Positions 23,695-33,260 of a stretch of DNA of 64,000 bases are shown piece by piece. Made by a program: the position numbers and the translations under genes. Each line of letters opens with the position of its first letter. Position 1 is the first letter of the stretch. Source of the DNA: CAZGMJ01 sp964526785 (GTDB taxonomy: Bacteria; Planctomycetota; Phycisphaerae; Sedimentisphaerales; Anaerobacaceae); the NCBI GenBank assembly GCA_964526785.1, contig CAZGMJ010000004.1, positions 113,654-177,653 on the forward strand, in the 5' to 3' direction. The notes below the pieces were generated by a model, which saw nothing but the letters and a program-made list of their open reading frames with translations, did no database searches and was not told where the DNA came from.

Positions 23695-26061
23695 ATGCGA
23701 CAAATGATGTGGGTTCGAAAGCTACTTCTTGCGGGCATGCTGCTGGGCTGGTGTCTCTCGGCAGGCGCGGCCAATCTTGTGGACAATGGGGGATTCGAGA
23801 AAACAGCCAAGGGCTCGCCTGAAGGCTGGTCGGAGTTATGGACCAGAGACGCCGGGCGAGGGCAGGCGGTTCTTGACAGGCGGGTCAGGCACAGCGGAAG
23901 CAAATCGGTGCGCATCGAGCATGCGGGCGAGCAGGACTGGAGCTTCACCTCCGACAAGCGTCTCGATGTAAAGCGTGGTGACATCTTTACTATTCAGGGA
24001 TGGGTCAAGGTCGAAGGGACCGGTAGCGCCACCATCGGCACGATAGCCTACGACGAGAGCGGGAAGGCTGTCGACTGGGTGCTGGGTGGACGGACGGCTT
24101 CCGGCACCAGTGGGTGGCGTCTGTTGCGGGGACGGTTTGTGATTCCGAGCGGCGTTGAGACGATTCTGCCTCGGCTGATGGGCCGCGGGCCCGCTTCGGT
24201 CTGGTTTGATGATTTCTCGGTGGCCAGACAGGGGAATCTGTCGGAGATGCGGCCCGGGGATATACCCGAGCGTCTTACTGTGGAGAATGGAGCGATTTCA
24301 CTGACGGTTGATACGGCCAGTGCCAGCTTGTCGGCCACTGACAAGCGAACGAATCGTCTCTGGCGACAGCAGCCGTCGGATAAGGTGACCGTGTTGGGGG
24401 CGGAAAGAACCGGCGGCAGTATCAAGATGACTCTGCTCGACGAACCCTCGGGAATGGATATTGGCGTGGTTGTCCGGATAGAGAAAGATCAGCCTGAATT
24501 CACCGTTACACTCTCGGGCGAGGGAGAGATGGAAACGGCTCTGCAATTTCCCAGCCCCTTTGTCAGTGAAGCCGGAACGTATCTGGTTGTACCGATGAAC
24601 GAAGGGATTTCTTATCCCGTTGAAGACAAGACGATCAGCCCCATGCGGCTGATCGCGTATGGCGGGCACGGCATCTGCATGGGGTTCTGGGGGGTCACCG
24701 ACGGAGAGCAGGGACACATGGCGATTATTGAGACGTCCGACGATGTCTCGATCAGGATAAACCGCGTGGCGGGCAACCTCTGCGTCAGGCCGGAATGGGA
24801 TTCGCAGAAGGGACAGTTCGGGTATGCGCGGAAGCTGCGGTATGTCTTCTTCGACAAAGGGGGGCACACGGCTATTGCCAAGCGGTATCGGCGGTATGCG
24901 ACTGAGAAGGGGCTGTTGAAGACACTCACCGAGAAGCGAAAGGAGAATCCGAATGTGGACTTGCTGGTCGGGGCGGTGAACGTCTGGTGCTGGGAAAAGA
25001 ACTCACTCGGGATTGTACGCGAAATGAAAGCGGCAGGTATTGACCGAATCCTCTGGAGCCATCGCGGCTCGCCTAAGATAATCGCGGCCATGAACAATAT
25101 GCCCGGTGTTCTGACCAGTCGATACGACATTTATCAGGATCTGATGGATCCGCAGATCGTCAAGGAGAAACTGCGTGGTTCGCATCCGGACTGGACGCAG
25201 GACGCGTGGCCCGACGACATTATGATCGACTCGAGAGGCGACTGGCGCAAGGGCTGGCGGGTGACGGGCAAGGACGGCCAGATGTATCCGTGTGCGGTGC
25301 TTTGCGACAGACAAGCTGTTGAGTACGCCAAGCGGCGGGTCCCGGCTGAGCTGAAGACAAACCCGTATCGATGCCGGTTCATCGACACGACGACCGCGTC
25401 GCCCTGGCGTGAGTGTTACGATCCGGACCATCCGATGACGCGAAGCGACAGCAGGTACTGGAAAGTGCAGCTTCTGCGTTATATGTCTGAGGATATGAAG
25501 CTGGTGACCGGCAGCGAAACGGGACACGATGCGGCGGTTCCGTATGTGCACTACTTTGAGGGCATGCTCAGCCTGGGACCCTATCGAGTTCCGAATGCCG
25601 GTCGCGATATGCGAAGGATCTGGATGGAAGTGCCGGAGCGCGTCGCGAAGTTCCAGACGGGCCACAAATATCGCCTGCCATTGTGGGAGTTGGTATATCA
25701 CGACTGCGTCATCGCTCAGTGGTACTGGGGCGATTATAACAACAAACTGCCTGCTCTGTGGGATAAGCGTGACCTCTTCAATATTCTCTATGGCACGCCC
25801 GGGATGTTCATGTTCACACGAGAATATTGGAATGATAACAAGGAGCGATTCGTACAAAGCTATAGAGACGTGTGCTCGGTGGCGCGGGCAGTCGGATATT
25901 CGGAGATGCTCGACCACAAGTTTCTAACATCCGACAGAGACGTTCAGCAGACACATTTCGCCAACGGTGCGATGGTAACTGTCAACTTCGGCGACAGGTC
26001 TTATGTCCTTGCGAATGGGGTAGAATTAGAACCGATGAGTTTCAAAGTGACGGGATTGTGA
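23695..26061 (+). CDS. secreted multidomain glycoside hydrolase (DUF5696/GH101-like) with CBM4/9-like domain
   Basis: A 788-residue exported protein. The signal peptide ends at about GAA (residue 26). The jelly-roll CBM follows at about 27-178 (VDNGGFEKTAKGSPEGW ... VWFDDFSV). A beta-sandwich domain runs to about 400, and then a large barrel follows: NVWCWEKNSLGIVREMKAAGIDRILW, then RFIDTTTA at about 562 with an Asp in a position typical of barrel nucleophiles, and VTGSETGHDA. This layout recalls DUF5696 and endo-alpha-N-acetylgalactosaminidase-like enzymes, but I cannot fix the family. Start could also be the ATG at 23704. Confidence 0.6.
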   Translation: MRQMMWVRKLLLAGMLLGWCLSAGAANLVDNGGFEKTAKGSPEGWSELWTRDAGRGQAVLDRRVRHSGSKSVRIEHAGEQDWSFTSDKRLDVKRGDIFTIQGWVKVEGTGSATIGTIAYDESGKAVDWVLGGRTASGTSGWRLLRGRFVIPSGVETILPRLMGRGPASVWFDDFSVARQGNLSEMRPGDIPERLTVENGAISLTVDTASASLSATDKRTNRLWRQQPSDKVTVLGAERTGGSIKMTLLDEPSGMDIGVVVRIEKDQPEFTVTLSGEGEMETALQFPSPFVSEAGTYLVVPMNEGISYPVEDKTISPMRLIAYGGHGICMGFWGVTDGEQGHMAIIETSDDVSIRINRVAGNLCVRPEWDSQKGQFGYARKLRYVFFDKGGHTAIAKRYRRYATEKGLLKTLTEKRKENPNVDLLVGAVNVWCWEKNSLGIVREMKAAGIDRILWSHRGSPKIIAAMNNMPGVLTSRYDIYQDLMDPQIVKEKLRGSHPDWTQDAWPDDIMIDSRGDWRKGWRVTGKDGQMYPCAVLCDRQAVEYAKRRVPAELKTNPYRCRFIDTTTASPWRECYDPDHPMTRSDSRYWKVQLLRYMSEDMKLVTGSETGHDAAVPYVHYFEGMLSLGPYRVPNAGRDMRRIWMEVPERVAKFQTGHKYRLPLWELVYHDCVIAQWYWGDYNNKLPALWDKRDLFNILYGTPGMFMFTREYWNDNKERFVQSYRDVCSVARAVGYSEMLDHKFLTSDRDVQQTHFANGAMVTVNFGDRSYVLANGVELEPMSFKVTGL

Positions 26062-26071
26062 GGGAAATCAT

Positions 26072-27502
26072 ATGGGTGACAAGAACAGACTCTTTCGGAA
26101 TCATTGCGTTGCGTATGCAGCGTTCGTAGTGCTGTGTTTGTTTTCGTCAATCGCGTCAAGTGCGAATGGCGAGAAGGAGAAACGCATGGGGCCGCTGGCT
26201 GTGCATCCGGCGAATCCGCGGTATTTTCAGAACAGCGCGACAGGCGAACTTGTCTATCTGACGGGTTCGCACACGTGGGCGAATCTGGTTGACATCGGTC
26301 CGAGCGATCCGCCTCCGGCGTATGATTTTGACAAATGCCTGGACTGGATGGAGGGGCTCAATCATAACTTCATTCGGATGTGGACGTGGGAGCTGGTTTC
26401 GTGGAATACGACGGCCAACAGGGAGCATAAGATACATACGGTGCGGCCGCATCCGTGGAAGCGGACGGGGCCGGGCAAGGCGCTGGACGGCAAGCCGAAG
26501 TTCGATCTGGAGAAGTTCAATCCGGAGTATTTCGAGCGGCTGCGGACGCGACTTGCCGCGGCGCGGAAGCGGGGAATTTATGTCTCTGTGATGCTGTTCG
26601 AGGGGTGGGGTTTGCAGTTTTCCAAGGGCGCGTGGGAGGGGCATCCGTTTAATCCGAAGAACAATATCAACGGGATTGACGGGGATGCGAACAAGGACGG
26701 CAAGGGGGTCGAGGTCCATACGCTGGGCAATAGGAAGGTGACGGCGGTGCAGGAGGATTATGTTCGGAAGGTGATCGATACGGTGAACGGATTCGACAAT
26801 GTGTTGTATGAGATATCCAACGAGAATCATCCGCCGAGTACGGAATGGCAGTATCACATGATTCGGTTGATTAAGAAATGTGAGAAGGATAAGCGCCAGC
26901 AGCATCCGGTGGGGATGACGTTTCAGTACAAGGGCGGCAGTAACAAGGTGCTATTCGACAGCCCGGCTGACTGGGTTTCGCCGAACAATGAGGGCGGGTA
27001 TCGTGACAATCCGCCGGTTGCCGACGGGAAGAAGGTGGTGCTGAGTGACACGGATCATTTGTGGGGTATCGGCGGCAATCAATCGTGGGTCTGGAAGAGC
27101 TTCACACGCGGATATAATCCCATCTTCATGGATCCGTACGACGGCGTGGTGCTGGGCAAGCGTTTCGATCCCAGGTGGGATCCTATACGCAGAAGTCTTG
27201 GGCACACAAGACGCTATGCAGAGCGGATGAATCTTGTTGCTATGAAGCCGCGACCGGATCTGGCATCCACGAAATACTGCCTGGCGAACCCTGGAAAGGA
27301 GTACCTTATATACGATCCTGTCGGCGGCAAGGCGTTTACAGTGAAGCTTAAGGCCGACCTATATGGTTTCGAGTGGTTCAATCCGACAAATGGGAAGACC
27401 ACGAAAAAGGGCAAGGTAGAAATCAAGAAGACCGAGCACCAGTTCAAGGCTCCGTTCAAGGGCAACGCGGTTCTATATCTCAATAAGGCGGAAGGCAAAT
27501 GA
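26072..27502 (+). CDS. secreted DUF4038-like glycosidase with C-terminal collagen-binding-like domain
   Basis: A 476-residue exported protein. The signal peptide covers residues 1-32. The barrel domain begins with LTGSHTWANLVDIGPSDPPPA, typical of DUF4038 (GH140-like) proteins, and carries YEISNENH (putative acid/base Glu) at about 240, SPNNEGG and SDTDHLWGIGGN. The last about 90 residues (YCLANPGKEYLIYDP, YGFEWFNPTNGK) match the putative collagen-binding domain that follows DUF4038. It starts 11 bases after the previous gene and overlaps the next by 4 bases, so it is part of a transcript from 22663 to 28623. Confidence 0.75.
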   Translation: MGDKNRLFRNHCVAYAAFVVLCLFSSIASSANGEKEKRMGPLAVHPANPRYFQNSATGELVYLTGSHTWANLVDIGPSDPPPAYDFDKCLDWMEGLNHNFIRMWTWELVSWNTTANREHKIHTVRPHPWKRTGPGKALDGKPKFDLEKFNPEYFERLRTRLAAARKRGIYVSVMLFEGWGLQFSKGAWEGHPFNPKNNINGIDGDANKDGKGVEVHTLGNRKVTAVQEDYVRKVIDTVNGFDNVLYEISNENHPPSTEWQYHMIRLIKKCEKDKRQQHPVGMTFQYKGGSNKVLFDSPADWVSPNNEGGYRDNPPVADGKKVVLSDTDHLWGIGGNQSWVWKSFTRGYNPIFMDPYDGVVLGKRFDPRWDPIRRSLGHTRRYAERMNLVAMKPRPDLASTKYCLANPGKEYLIYDPVGGKAFTVKLKADLYGFEWFNPTNGKTTKKGKVEIKKTEHQFKAPFKGNAVLYLNKAEGK

Positions 27503-28623
27503 ACGACAGAAGACGATTCGTCGCGGTCATCTTTTCGTGCATGTTGGCCGCGTGTACGTGGGGCCGGGCTGAGATGGTATTCCCCGGAAAGCAGTGGCAG
27601 AAGACGTCGCCGGAGTCACAGGCGATCGATGCGGGTAAGTTGAAGCAAGCGGTGGTGTTTCTCAAGGCGAACTCTGGGGCGGACGGTGTTAAGGAACTGG
27701 TGATTGTTCGTAACGGGTATTTGATCTGGGAGGGGCCGAGTGTTGACAAGGTTCACGGGGTGTGGTCGCTGACGAAGTCGTTTACGAGTACGGTGCTGGG
27801 GTTGTTGGTTGAGGATGGTAAGGCTGCGCTCAATACCGCGGCCAGTGATGTCGTGCCGAGTATGGGCAGGACTTATCCGGGGATAACGCTGCGGCACTTT
27901 ACCACTATGACTTCCGGCTACTACGCGGTGGGTGATGAGCCTCACGGAGGGTACAAGCACGGGCCGAGTTCGACGCCGTTCAAGCCAAGCGAGACACCGC
28001 TGTTTGCGCCGGGAGAGATGTACGCCTATTGGGACTCGGCGATGAATCAGTTCGGTAATTGCCTGACGCAGATTGCGGGTGAACCGATGGAATCGTTATT
28101 CAAACGCAGGGTCGCTGATCCAATCGGGATGCATTCGGAAAAATGGAGGTGGGGCGATTTCGGCAAGATCAACGGGATTACCGTCAACGGCGGTTCGGGC
28201 AACAGCAACAATCATGTGTTCATTAGCGCGCGCGAGTTGGCGCGTTTCGGCCATCTGTTTCTCAATCGGGGCAAGTGGAAAGACCAGCAGCTAATCAGGG
28301 CCGATTGGGTGGACACGGCGACAAAGCCCCATGTGCCTGCATCGATCGACCTGCACCCGCTGAGCGGGGCCGACGGACGGGGTGTATACGGCTTCAACTG
28401 GTGGATCAACGGCGTCAAGGCCGATGGCAGCCGTAAATGGCCCGATGCGCCAATGGACACATACGCCGCCAGCGGATACAACAATAACGACATGTTCGTT
28501 ATCCCCGAGTGGAGCATGGTGGCGGTTCGACTGGGGCTGGATCAGCGGGACCGCAGGATTACCGATGAAACATACAATATCTTCCTCAGAATGGTTGGTG
28601 AGGCGCTGCGTGCCGCACCCTGA
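27499..28623 (+). CDS. exported serine hydrolase of the beta-lactamase/esterase family
   Basis: A 374-residue protein with the class C beta-lactamase fold used by esterases and D-peptidases. The signal sequence ends in the lipobox LAAC (Cys19). The nucleophile motif is S90-L-T-K93 and a Tyr-containing YAYWDSAMN segment stands at the YxN position with Asp-Ser in place of the usual Ser-Asn, as in NylB-type hydrolases. The C-terminal SGYNNNDMFVIP corresponds to the HxG strand. It overlaps the DUF4038-like gene (ATGA). A deacylase acting on decorated polysaccharide fits the neighbourhood, but there is no direct evidence. Confidence 0.8.
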   Translation: MNDRRRFVAVIFSCMLAACTWGRAEMVFPGKQWQKTSPESQAIDAGKLKQAVVFLKANSGADGVKELVIVRNGYLIWEGPSVDKVHGVWSLTKSFTSTVLGLLVEDGKAALNTAASDVVPSMGRTYPGITLRHFTTMTSGYYAVGDEPHGGYKHGPSSTPFKPSETPLFAPGEMYAYWDSAMNQFGNCLTQIAGEPMESLFKRRVADPIGMHSEKWRWGDFGKINGITVNGGSGNSNNHVFISARELARFGHLFLNRGKWKDQQLIRADWVDTATKPHVPASIDLHPLSGADGRGVYGFNWWINGVKADGSRKWPDAPMDTYAASGYNNNDMFVIPEWSMVAVRLGLDQRDRRITDETYNIFLRMVGEALRAAP

Positions 28624-28754
28624 GGCCCGGCGGTCTATCCGGCTTGAACATGTCTTTGACCCGGTCGGCCTCCGGTGGTAGCATGGTGTGTGTCGTAAAG
28701 GCTTTTTTCGTATGCCGAGCAAGTTTCGGCAGAACTCCTGGAAAGGGCGCGCTC

Positions 28755-31700
28755 ATGACATCCGCAAGATCTCTTTCGCTCATCGGCCTGGTACTGTTTG
28801 CGACAATTCCTCCCGCATCGGCAGCGGACGAAATAGACAGGATTTGCGACGAAGTTGGGGGGCCGCGAGGTATCTGCCTGGTGCTTGCTGAATCGCCCTG
28901 CGATCTGCCGATACAACTGGCAGAGCGGACCGAGATGCTCATCTATATGCAACTGCCGACAGCCGAGGCGGTTACCACCGCGCGCGAAGCGGCGGACGCA
29001 AAAGGCTTTAACGGCACGCGGATATTCATCCGAAAAGGTCCGCTTTCGACGCTGTATCTGGCGGACAACACAACGGATATCATCGTGGCAGCACAGGGCG
29101 ACCTGGACGTCAACCGCAGGGAGATCATGCGCGTGCTTCGTCCGAAGGGCAAGGCTCTGATGGGGGACCGCGTTCTGGTCAAGCCGTTTCCCGAGGGCGT
29201 CGACGACTGGAGCCATCCGTATCATGGCCCTGACAACAATCCCCAGTCGCAGGATCAGGTTATCGTCAAACCGTATCTGACGCAGTTTCTCTCCGAACCA
29301 CGGTACGCCCCCCTGCCGCAGGTAGCGGTGGCATCGGCAGGACGCGTATTCAAAGCATATGGACATGTCGCATTCAAAGAGCGCGAGGAACCGCTGCTCA
29401 ACAAGCTGGTGGCATACAATGGCTACAACGGAACCATGTTGTGGCAGCGCGATCTGCGGGAAGGATACATGATCCACCGCAATACGATGATCGCCACCCC
29501 GAAGAAGCTGTACATCGCCGACGACCAATCGTGCAAGGTCGTCGATACCGCAACGGGGGAACTGGAAGACGAGATCACCCCGCCTGTCGACATTGCCCGC
29601 GGAACATGCTGGAAGTGGATGGCTTTCGAAGACGGGATACTCTACGCCCTGATCGGACGACAGGAACAGAAGGACGAAAGCAAGCGCTGGAAGCGCGACA
29701 AGCACGGCTGGCCCTGGCATCCGATTTCCCCGGGTTTCCATACGCCGCAGACGCCATGGGGCTACGGGCGGACTCTTCTGGCGATAAACCCGAGGAACAA
29801 GGAGGTTCTGTGGCATTATCACGAAAATGAGCCCGTAGACGGGCGCGCTATTTGCATGAAAGACGGTCGCATATATGCATTCAGCTTCGGCTCATACCTG
29901 GTCTGCATCGATGCGAAGACAGGGCGCCCCCTCTGGCGCAAGACCCCGCAGAACGCGCGCAGGCTATTTGACTCGCTCGGGGACTATTCTCATCGACAGG
30001 ACTGGCGCACTAACTGGCGGACGACGTGTTATCTGAAGTGCAGCGATGCAGCGCTGTATTTCGCGGGTCCGCAGGTGAACAAACTGCTGGTCGTCTCGGC
30101 TGCTGACGGCGAGATTCTGTGGGAGACTCCTTACAACAACTACCAACTCGTTCTTCGGGGCGATGTCATATACGGAATCAGCGGGCAGATCGACAAGCAC
30201 CCCAGTACCAAGTTCAGCGCATTGACGGGCGAGACCCTGGCTCAAATCCGCCAGCACCGTCGCGCGTGTACGCGTCCCTCCGGATCAGTCGATGCGATAT
30301 TCTGCCGTGCCGAAGGGGGCTCAATACGATTTGACGTGGCTACAAACCGGCCGGAGTGGATATCGCCAATGCGCGCTCAGTGCCACGACGGTGTAACCAT
30401 TGCCAACGGTCTGCTGTACTGGTGGCCCTCAGTCTGCGATTGTCACAATACGCTATACGGAATCACGACGCTCGGACCGGCGGGGGATTTTAACTTCAAG
30501 CCGGACGTCCCTGCGAACGAACGACTGGAAATCGCAGCGGACGGCGCTAAGCCGTTCGCCTCGCTGCAGCAGTCGTCGGCGGACTGGCCTACGTTCCGGG
30601 CCGACAACCAGTGCAGCGCCACTAGCAAGGCCATGCTTCCGAACCAGGCCGGCGTCTTATGGACGCACAACCACACAGCTCGAACCTCAGATTCTTTCGT
30701 TCCTGTGACGCCGCCGGTCGTTGTGGGTGGACTGGTCTTCGTGGGCGGCTCCGACGGTGTCGTCAAGGCAATCGACGCAGACACGGGCAAGCTCGCCTGG
30801 AAGCAATATACAGGAGGCTGCATTCGAATTCCGCCAACCATCTGGAAAAATCGGGCCTTCGTTGGCTCGGGCGACGGCTGTGTGTATTGCTTTGATGCTC
30901 GAACGGGCAGACGGCTCTGGCGGTTTCGGGCTGCACCAAAAGAACGGATGATGCCCGTCTATGGTTTGCTGATGTCCACGTGGCCCACAGCCGCCGGGGT
31001 CCTGGTTGAAGACGGTATCGCTTATGTGGCGGCGGGTTTGGCAAACTATGATGGAACATATATTTACGCCCTCGACGCCACGACAGGCCGAGTGAAGTGG
31101 CAAAACGTCAAATCCGGACACCTCAATGTGCATGCCCGTACCGGCGTGAGTGTCCAGGGGCACATGCTGCTGAATGGCGGCAGACTCTTTCTTGCCGGGG
31201 GCACTTCTGTCTCCCCGGCGGTTTACGAGGCCGATAGCGGCAAATGCCTCAACGATGCAAGCCATTTGGCGGAATGCGTCGCCCGTTGTCCTCGCGGTTG
31301 GGAGCTAACTTTGCTGGGAGGCGAGGTCGCCGCCTGTGGCAAGCCATTTTACGCCCATCCGAAATACGACGTGTATGATGCGACGGTTTTTGATAAGATA
31401 TTCGTCAGTTCCGCCGGGGGGCGTCATGTCGCATGGCTGCGGACCCAATATGGCGGGAAGATCGTCTGCTTTGAGGACCTGAACACGGAGCCGTTAAAGC
31501 AGTATATGTCTAATCCAGGCAACCGCTTCCACCTGAATTACGGAAAGGTCAACGTCAAGGATAGGCCGCAATGGACGTATGATTGCCCTGACAGTATTGC
31601 CTGGGCCGTGTGCCGAAATGCGGTTCTGACAGCCGCAAACGACCGCGTTAGTGCATTGAGTCTCGCTGACGGAAAGCAGATGTGGTCCTGTCCCCTGCCG

Positions 31701-31805
31701 GCAGCCCCCATTACGTGGGGCATGGCGGTCGAGAAGGAAGGCCGCGTGATTGTGACTCTGGAGAACGGACAGGTGGTCTGTCTGGGACCGAACAAGCGAA
31801 TCTGA
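28755..31805 (+). CDS. secreted PQQ-type beta-propeller protein with N-terminal methyltransferase-like domain
   Basis: A 1016-residue exported protein; a longer frame from 28644 lacks an initiating signal peptide, whereas the ATG at 28755 begins one (to about PASAA) with GGAAAGG upstream. Residues about 30-130 look like a degenerate class I methyltransferase fold: a strand ICLVLAE at motif I without the Gly-rich loop, TTDIIVAAQ, then EIMRVLRPKGKALM. The rest is a large quinoprotein-like propeller with blades such as VKAIDADTGKLAWK, VYCFDARTGRRLWRF and IYALDATTGRVKW. A DDWSHPYHGPDNNPQS motif joins the two. The SAM-binding residues are missing, so it is probably non-catalytic. It begins the ABC cassette. 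Confidence 0.75.
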   Translation: MTSARSLSLIGLVLFATIPPASAADEIDRICDEVGGPRGICLVLAESPCDLPIQLAERTEMLIYMQLPTAEAVTTAREAADAKGFNGTRIFIRKGPLSTLYLADNTTDIIVAAQGDLDVNRREIMRVLRPKGKALMGDRVLVKPFPEGVDDWSHPYHGPDNNPQSQDQVIVKPYLTQFLSEPRYAPLPQVAVASAGRVFKAYGHVAFKEREEPLLNKLVAYNGYNGTMLWQRDLREGYMIHRNTMIATPKKLYIADDQSCKVVDTATGELEDEITPPVDIARGTCWKWMAFEDGILYALIGRQEQKDESKRWKRDKHGWPWHPISPGFHTPQTPWGYGRTLLAINPRNKEVLWHYHENEPVDGRAICMKDGRIYAFSFGSYLVCIDAKTGRPLWRKTPQNARRLFDSLGDYSHRQDWRTNWRTTCYLKCSDAALYFAGPQVNKLLVVSAADGEILWETPYNNYQLVLRGDVIYGISGQIDKHPSTKFSALTGETLAQIRQHRRACTRPSGSVDAIFCRAEGGSIRFDVATNRPEWISPMRAQCHDGVTIANGLLYWWPSVCDCHNTLYGITTLGPAGDFNFKPDVPANERLEIAADGAKPFASLQQSSADWPTFRADNQCSATSKAMLPNQAGVLWTHNHTARTSDSFVPVTPPVVVGGLVFVGGSDGVVKAIDADTGKLAWKQYTGGCIRIPPTIWKNRAFVGSGDGCVYCFDARTGRRLWRFRAAPKERMMPVYGLLMSTWPTAAGVLVEDGIAYVAAGLANYDGTYIYALDATTGRVKWQNVKSGHLNVHARTGVSVQGHMLLNGGRLFLAGGTSVSPAVYEADSGKCLNDASHLAECVARCPRGWELTLLGGEVAACGKPFYAHPKYDVYDATVFDKIFVSSAGGRHVAWLRTQYGGKIVCFEDLNTEPLKQYMSNPGNRFHLNYGKVNVKDRPQWTYDCPDSIAWAVCRNAVLTAANDRVSALSLADGKQMWSCPLPAAPITWGMAVEKEGRVIVTLENGQVVCLGPNKRI

Positions 31806-31880
31806 GAAAACGGAGATAGCTATTGCAGGAAGATGGCAGCTGTAATCCCCGCCGCATCCTGTGATGGTCTGTAAGTGCCT

Positions 31881-33260
31881 ATGACCGCAAACAAATATCA
31901 CAACCGGAGGAATCGACTGTCAACAGCTAACCCGGACCAGCGAAACACGCGCAATCTCCTGCTCTTTGTCGCCCTCGCAGCGGTATTGTCAGGCACAGCC
32001 CCTGTGTCGGCGTGTCGGTACAACGTTCGTGAGACGGGATTCGTGTATCTCGGCATCGAACCTTATCGGCTGTTCGGCTATATCGATGGGGAGACGCCGG
32101 CCAAGACGGTTACCACCTTCAAGACGCTTGCACCGGCACTGCTCGCCGAGAGCAACGTCCAATTCGGGTTGCTGAATGTGGACAACGATCCGAATCACAA
32201 GGCTCTGGAATTGCTTGAGGATCCGAACGAACAATCCTACCCGACCGCAGTCCTGCTGTGTCCGGACGGCCAGAAGATGCAACTGAACCTGCAGGAACCC
32301 GGTGGTTCTTTTGAGCAGACGCTTGGAACCCAGCTCGAAAAAGTGCTGTCGTCGCCGATGCGCAAGGATATCCTGAAGCAGTCAGCCAGTCACTATGGGG
32401 CGATTCTTCTGATCGAGGGTCCCGATCCGAATGAAAACGCGCAGGCCGCCAAGGCAATACAGCAAGCGAACAAGGCTGTTGAAGAACAACTCGACTACCT
32501 GCCCAAACCTATCGGGACAGCGCCCGTTCAGGTCACGCTCAAAGCGGATTCGCTTGCGCAGGAGGATGTTCTGCTGTGGACGCTGGGCATAGAGGTCGAA
32601 GACGTGAACGCTCCGCTGGCGGCGATATTCTATGGCCGGGGCCGATGGATTGGCCCGCTTTTCAGGGGTCCACAGATCAATACGGAGAATCTGCTGAGTG
32701 TATTGTACGTCGTCGGGGGAGATTGTGAATGTGGGCTGGACTACCGCTGGGTACAGGGTACAATGCTGCCGGCCGAGTGGAATGAGGACGTGCACAAACT
32801 GGCCGTCGAGAGCCTGGGCTTCGATCCCGACAATCCCATGATTAGAATGGAAATCGGATCGATCATCAGCCGATCGCTCGGGCCTTATGCGTACAGGCCC
32901 GATCCTTTCGGTTATCAGGAAATCGTTATCGAGTCGCCGACACCGGATGAAGGTGCAATGACTGAGGTCGAAGACGCAGCGATCGAAGATCAGGCAAGCA
33001 GCGACGAGCGGCAAATCAAACCCGAGCAGAGGCAGGTCACGCATGCGAATGCTCCCCCTGTCGTGGCACAGGATTCGGATGTTAATGCACCGGCCAAGGC
33101 TCAGGCGGCAACCAGCCGCGACCAAACTGCTGAATCGGAAGATGGCGGTGCGGCAGCGGTCTTGCTTTCCGCCCGTGTGATGGCGGGATTCGCCGTCGGA
33201 ATTGTTGCCGTTGTCATACTCATTGGGATCGCAGTCTTTTTGAGGACGCGGCAGGCATGA
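31881..33260 (+). CDS. exported, C-terminally membrane-anchored protein of unknown function
   Basis: A 459-residue protein with a signal segment at about 26-45 ending in VSAC (a possible lipobox) after a long charged N-terminal stretch, and a C-terminal transmembrane helix at about 432-453 followed by a short RTRQA tail. Between them lies a domain of about 300 residues without a known catalytic motif, including paired cysteines GDCECG at about 278 and a low-complexity Glu/Ala/Gln linker. Folding of the first 100 residues could be thioredoxin-like, but the CxxC is absent. A GTG at 31875 is an alternative start; no strong Shine-Dalgarno is seen. The stop overlaps the next gene (ATGA). Confidence 0.6.
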   Translation: MTANKYHNRRNRLSTANPDQRNTRNLLLFVALAAVLSGTAPVSACRYNVRETGFVYLGIEPYRLFGYIDGETPAKTVTTFKTLAPALLAESNVQFGLLNVDNDPNHKALELLEDPNEQSYPTAVLLCPDGQKMQLNLQEPGGSFEQTLGTQLEKVLSSPMRKDILKQSASHYGAILLIEGPDPNENAQAAKAIQQANKAVEEQLDYLPKPIGTAPVQVTLKADSLAQEDVLLWTLGIEVEDVNAPLAAIFYGRGRWIGPLFRGPQINTENLLSVLYVVGGDCECGLDYRWVQGTMLPAEWNEDVHKLAVESLGFDPDNPMIRMEIGSIISRSLGPYAYRPDPFGYQEIVIESPTPDEGAMTEVEDAAIEDQASSDERQIKPEQRQVTHANAPPVVAQDSDVNAPAKAQAATSRDQTAESEDGGAAAVLLSARVMAGFAVGIVAVVILIGIAVFLRTRQA

